Positions 61,570-64,000 of a stretch of 64,000 bases of DNA are shown here, piece after piece. The stretch's first letter is position 1, and every line of letters starts with the position of its first letter. The stretch lies in the NCBI GenBank assembly GCA_951799445.1, contig OX637292.1, positions 6,389,296 through 6,453,295 on the forward strand, in the 5' to 3' direction. The stretch comes from Pseudisothecium myosuroides. Lineage: Eukaryota > Streptophyta > Bryopsida > Hypnales > Lembophyllaceae. The position numbers and the translations under genes are program-made. Under the pieces are notes generated by a model. It had not been told where the DNA came from, ran no database searches, and worked only from the letters and a program-made list of their open reading frames with translations.

Positions 61570-62502
61570 CCCCTAAAGTTCCAAGAATATGTTTTGGCCC
61601 TGAAAATGCTCAAAAACTGCCATTTCTAGTACAAGTACCAAATTTTTGAATTTTTGAATTTTTTGGCACATGTAACCGTAAGGATGTTGCAGTATGCTGA
61701 CTTGAGAACACATGATAAAAATTTCAGAAATTTCCACCACGTGGATTGCAAGATATAAGCATTCAAATTCAATAAAAACATTTTCTTGGCTCTACAAAAA
61801 ATAAGGCAGCTGCACTTCACAAGCTCACTTTTCTATGAAAAAATGTCCAAAATGGTGGTGCTTTTTGGATTCTTTTTCCTAGTGAAGTTGGCTACTTGTT
61901 TGAAAAATTTCACATCATTTGGAATTGTACAACATATAGGAAAAGAATACCAAGTAGAAAGAAGTAGAGAATGATTCAAAATGCAAAATTGTTAAGAATT
62001 TAGTCATGGAATTGAAAAATGCCATTCCTAATGGTTGTAATGTTGTAATATTGTAATACATAATCTACATCCTATGATTTTATTTTTTTCAAAAAATATG
62101 AAAATTGAGTATGATAAAGGACTTCAAAGTTTATTTTAGAGTAGAGAATTCATAATTGCCCGCAAACTAAAACTCCTCATAATTTTTGACTCATTGATTG
62201 AAAAGGAATGATTCAAAGATTTCCACATATTTATGACTCTAGAAAACCAATTTCAAATTTTTGTTTTTAAAAAAAGTTTTTTTTTTGATCTACCCAAACT
62301 GCCCATTTATAAAAAAAAATAACACATTAGGTCATAACTTTTGATTTCTATTTCCAAATGTCATGAAATTTAGTGCATATGAAAGATATTCCTTATCCCC
62401 ATCGTCTATTAAAATTTCAGACTAAAATATGGAAATCTCTAGTCACACGTACCCATCTAAAATTTCTATTTTGCCAAAAAACGCATGTTGGTCCTTTAGG
62501 GG
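61570..62502 (+). mobile_element. TTAA/CCCCTAAAG (piggyBac-like) element, full length (933 bp)
   Basis: Left end CCCCTAAAGTTCCAAG, right end (inverted) CCCCTAAAGGACCAACATG, flanked by exact TTAA (61566-61569 and 62503-62506). Same family and order as 53673-54604 and, in reverse, 56861-58117. Only short open frames are present; no transposase. Confidence 0.82.
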
Positions 62503-62506
62503 TTAA

Positions 62507-64000
62507 ATGGTTGTTTTGAGAGCATACTACCTTATTACAGTTTTGTAGCTCACTATTCTAGTTCCCCACCAATTACAGGTTTCTTAGTGTCTCCCACTGT
62601 GCTTTACAAAAAAATGAGCAATTAATTATGACATCACCTTGTAAATGGTTTAGTAGTATGTAGGGAAGGTTGCTTCATATGTTGATTTCTTGGTACTATG
62701 GCAAACCAATGTAAGTCACATAAGATATCTTTTCATTCTTGTGAAATCATGTAGGATTTTTTTCATCCAAAGTGGTTTGTGTGAACTTTGATTGGAATGG
62801 TGAAACAATCTTTTGAGAGGTGCAAGCCTACAACCAATCGTTTTGTACCCCCTTAGATAGTCTTAAAATATAAAATTTATGTGCAAAGTGACTCTTTTAA
62901 AATATCACTCATTTTGAAAAATTAAAGATGGATCTAAATAGTAATTGTGCACCTTTCATCTAATAATTGAAGAGGTTCAAGTTAAAAATTGCATCGTTTT
63001 AGCAAGTTCACCAAATTTTATTACCAATATCTAGTAGGTGATGGGGCTAACATGGAAGATGCACATAAGAAAATTGATTTTGATATAATCTTTTTCAATC
63101 CACATTGTTTTTGAAGGTTTACGATTCAATTTTAATTATAAGATAACAAATATAGAGTACTAATTTCATAACTTTAACCATTAAAATATCCACACTTCAT
63201 TCAATGGATACTTTTTTTTAAACAAGTAATTCTAAATACACTGAATTAGGAAAAAAAATCATATCACCATATTAGCAAATTGAATGCAAATGGTTTGAGA
63301 ATTTATAGAATTTATATGAATATGCTACAAATTTTTAGATTTGACATTATAGGAATACCTAATATTGTATTGACCAGACTATTATTAATTGGAAATTTTT
63401 GAAGTACAAAATTGAGGTCATACAAACACCTACAACTAGACTTCCCTTAATTATACATTCTTGAAGTACATAATGCTTCAAATAACTCTTCAACTTCCAT
63501 TGATTCTTACAGAAAACTAGTGTTGAATTTGAGTAAACACTTTTTCATATTTGAGTCAATGAGTAACATATTTGTGTCAATAAGAGGCTATAAAGAACTC
63601 TATTTTAGTTGGTGGCAATCAGCTCGTGTTGCAAAAGGGTGAGGATACCTTATGTAGGAACGTGCTTTCATTGGGAGATCATTACACCAAATACTCTCAT
63701 TACATTGCCCCACAATATTGGAAGGGCAACCTAGTGAGACTATTCAATGTAGGGCTCATTGGAGAGAACATTTGGACACTATAAGAGCCAACTCTCTTGT
63801 GTACAAATTTCTTTTTCACTCAATCTACGTAAGACGATTTTGTATGCGATCATTCAAAGTGGGAGGTTGCATTAAAACCTAACTCAATTCCAAATGGTGA
63901 TGCCACTGTGGGTGTCACAAGTGAAATTATGTTAATGATGATGTGCATATTTTTTATTAAAGAAATTTCAAGGGATTAGTTTTGATTTTTACAAAATGGA
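62507..64000. other. Intergenic, AT-rich, to window end
   Basis: No gene, tRNA or complete transposon recognised. Some GC-richer sequence after 63600 has no open frame of note. Confidence 0.5.

Overview
This is nuclear DNA from a land plant. The evidence is multi-exon genes with GT-AG introns, plastid-targeted proteins of the ABC1K8 and light-harvesting-like families, a plant-type PPR protein, plant telo-box motifs (AAACCCTAA) in first introns, and AT-rich intergenic DNA full of small DNA transposons. A non-flowering plant such as a moss is my guess from the overall character; the sequence does not prove it. I recognised no bacterial, organellar or viral genes, no rRNA or tRNA gene, no CRISPR array and no LTR retrotransposon.

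Layout. 1-8.3 kb: a complete 20-exon ABC1K8/OSA1-like chloroplast kinase on the minus strand. 9.4-15.2 kb: one complete PIF/Harbinger transposon with TAA target duplication, a Myb/SANT-like ORF1 (plus) and a DDE transposase (minus), both broken only by point stop codons. 15.2-16.5 kb: two AGGTAG-ended MITEs. 18.3-20.0 kb: a small LHC-like two-helix protein (plus). 21.9-24.3 kb: a 9-exon ARV1 sterol-homeostasis gene (minus). 25.4-27.4 kb: mitochondrial ribosomal protein mS23 (plus), divergent from ARV1. 31.3-35.8 kb: a 13-exon mitochondrial PPR protein similar to Arabidopsis At1g26460 (minus).

36.5-51.7 kb: a tandem segmental duplication carrying two GDSL esterase/lipase copies (minus). Copy 1 is intact; copy 2 has a one-base frameshift. 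Copy unit 1 carries a pogo/Tigger transposon and a TATTTA-flanked MITE. Unit 2 lacks both and instead carries an Emigrant-like MITE whose ends match the Tigger element. The units therefore serve as each other's empty sites.

45-62.5 kb: several elements with CCC..AAGG inverted ends flanked by TTAA, the signature of piggyBac-type transposition. No piggyBac transposase is in the window. 59.4-60.4 kb: cytosolic ribosomal protein uS10 (S20e, plus). The rest is AT-rich intergenic DNA.

The host genes are mostly housekeeping: plastid redox and lipid homeostasis (ABC1K8, LHC-like), ER sterol handling (ARV1) and translation (uS10; mS23 and the PPR protein in mitochondria). They are unrelated neighbours rather than one pathway. 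The unusual content is the layered DNA transposon record, which can be read precisely because target duplications and paired empty sites survive.
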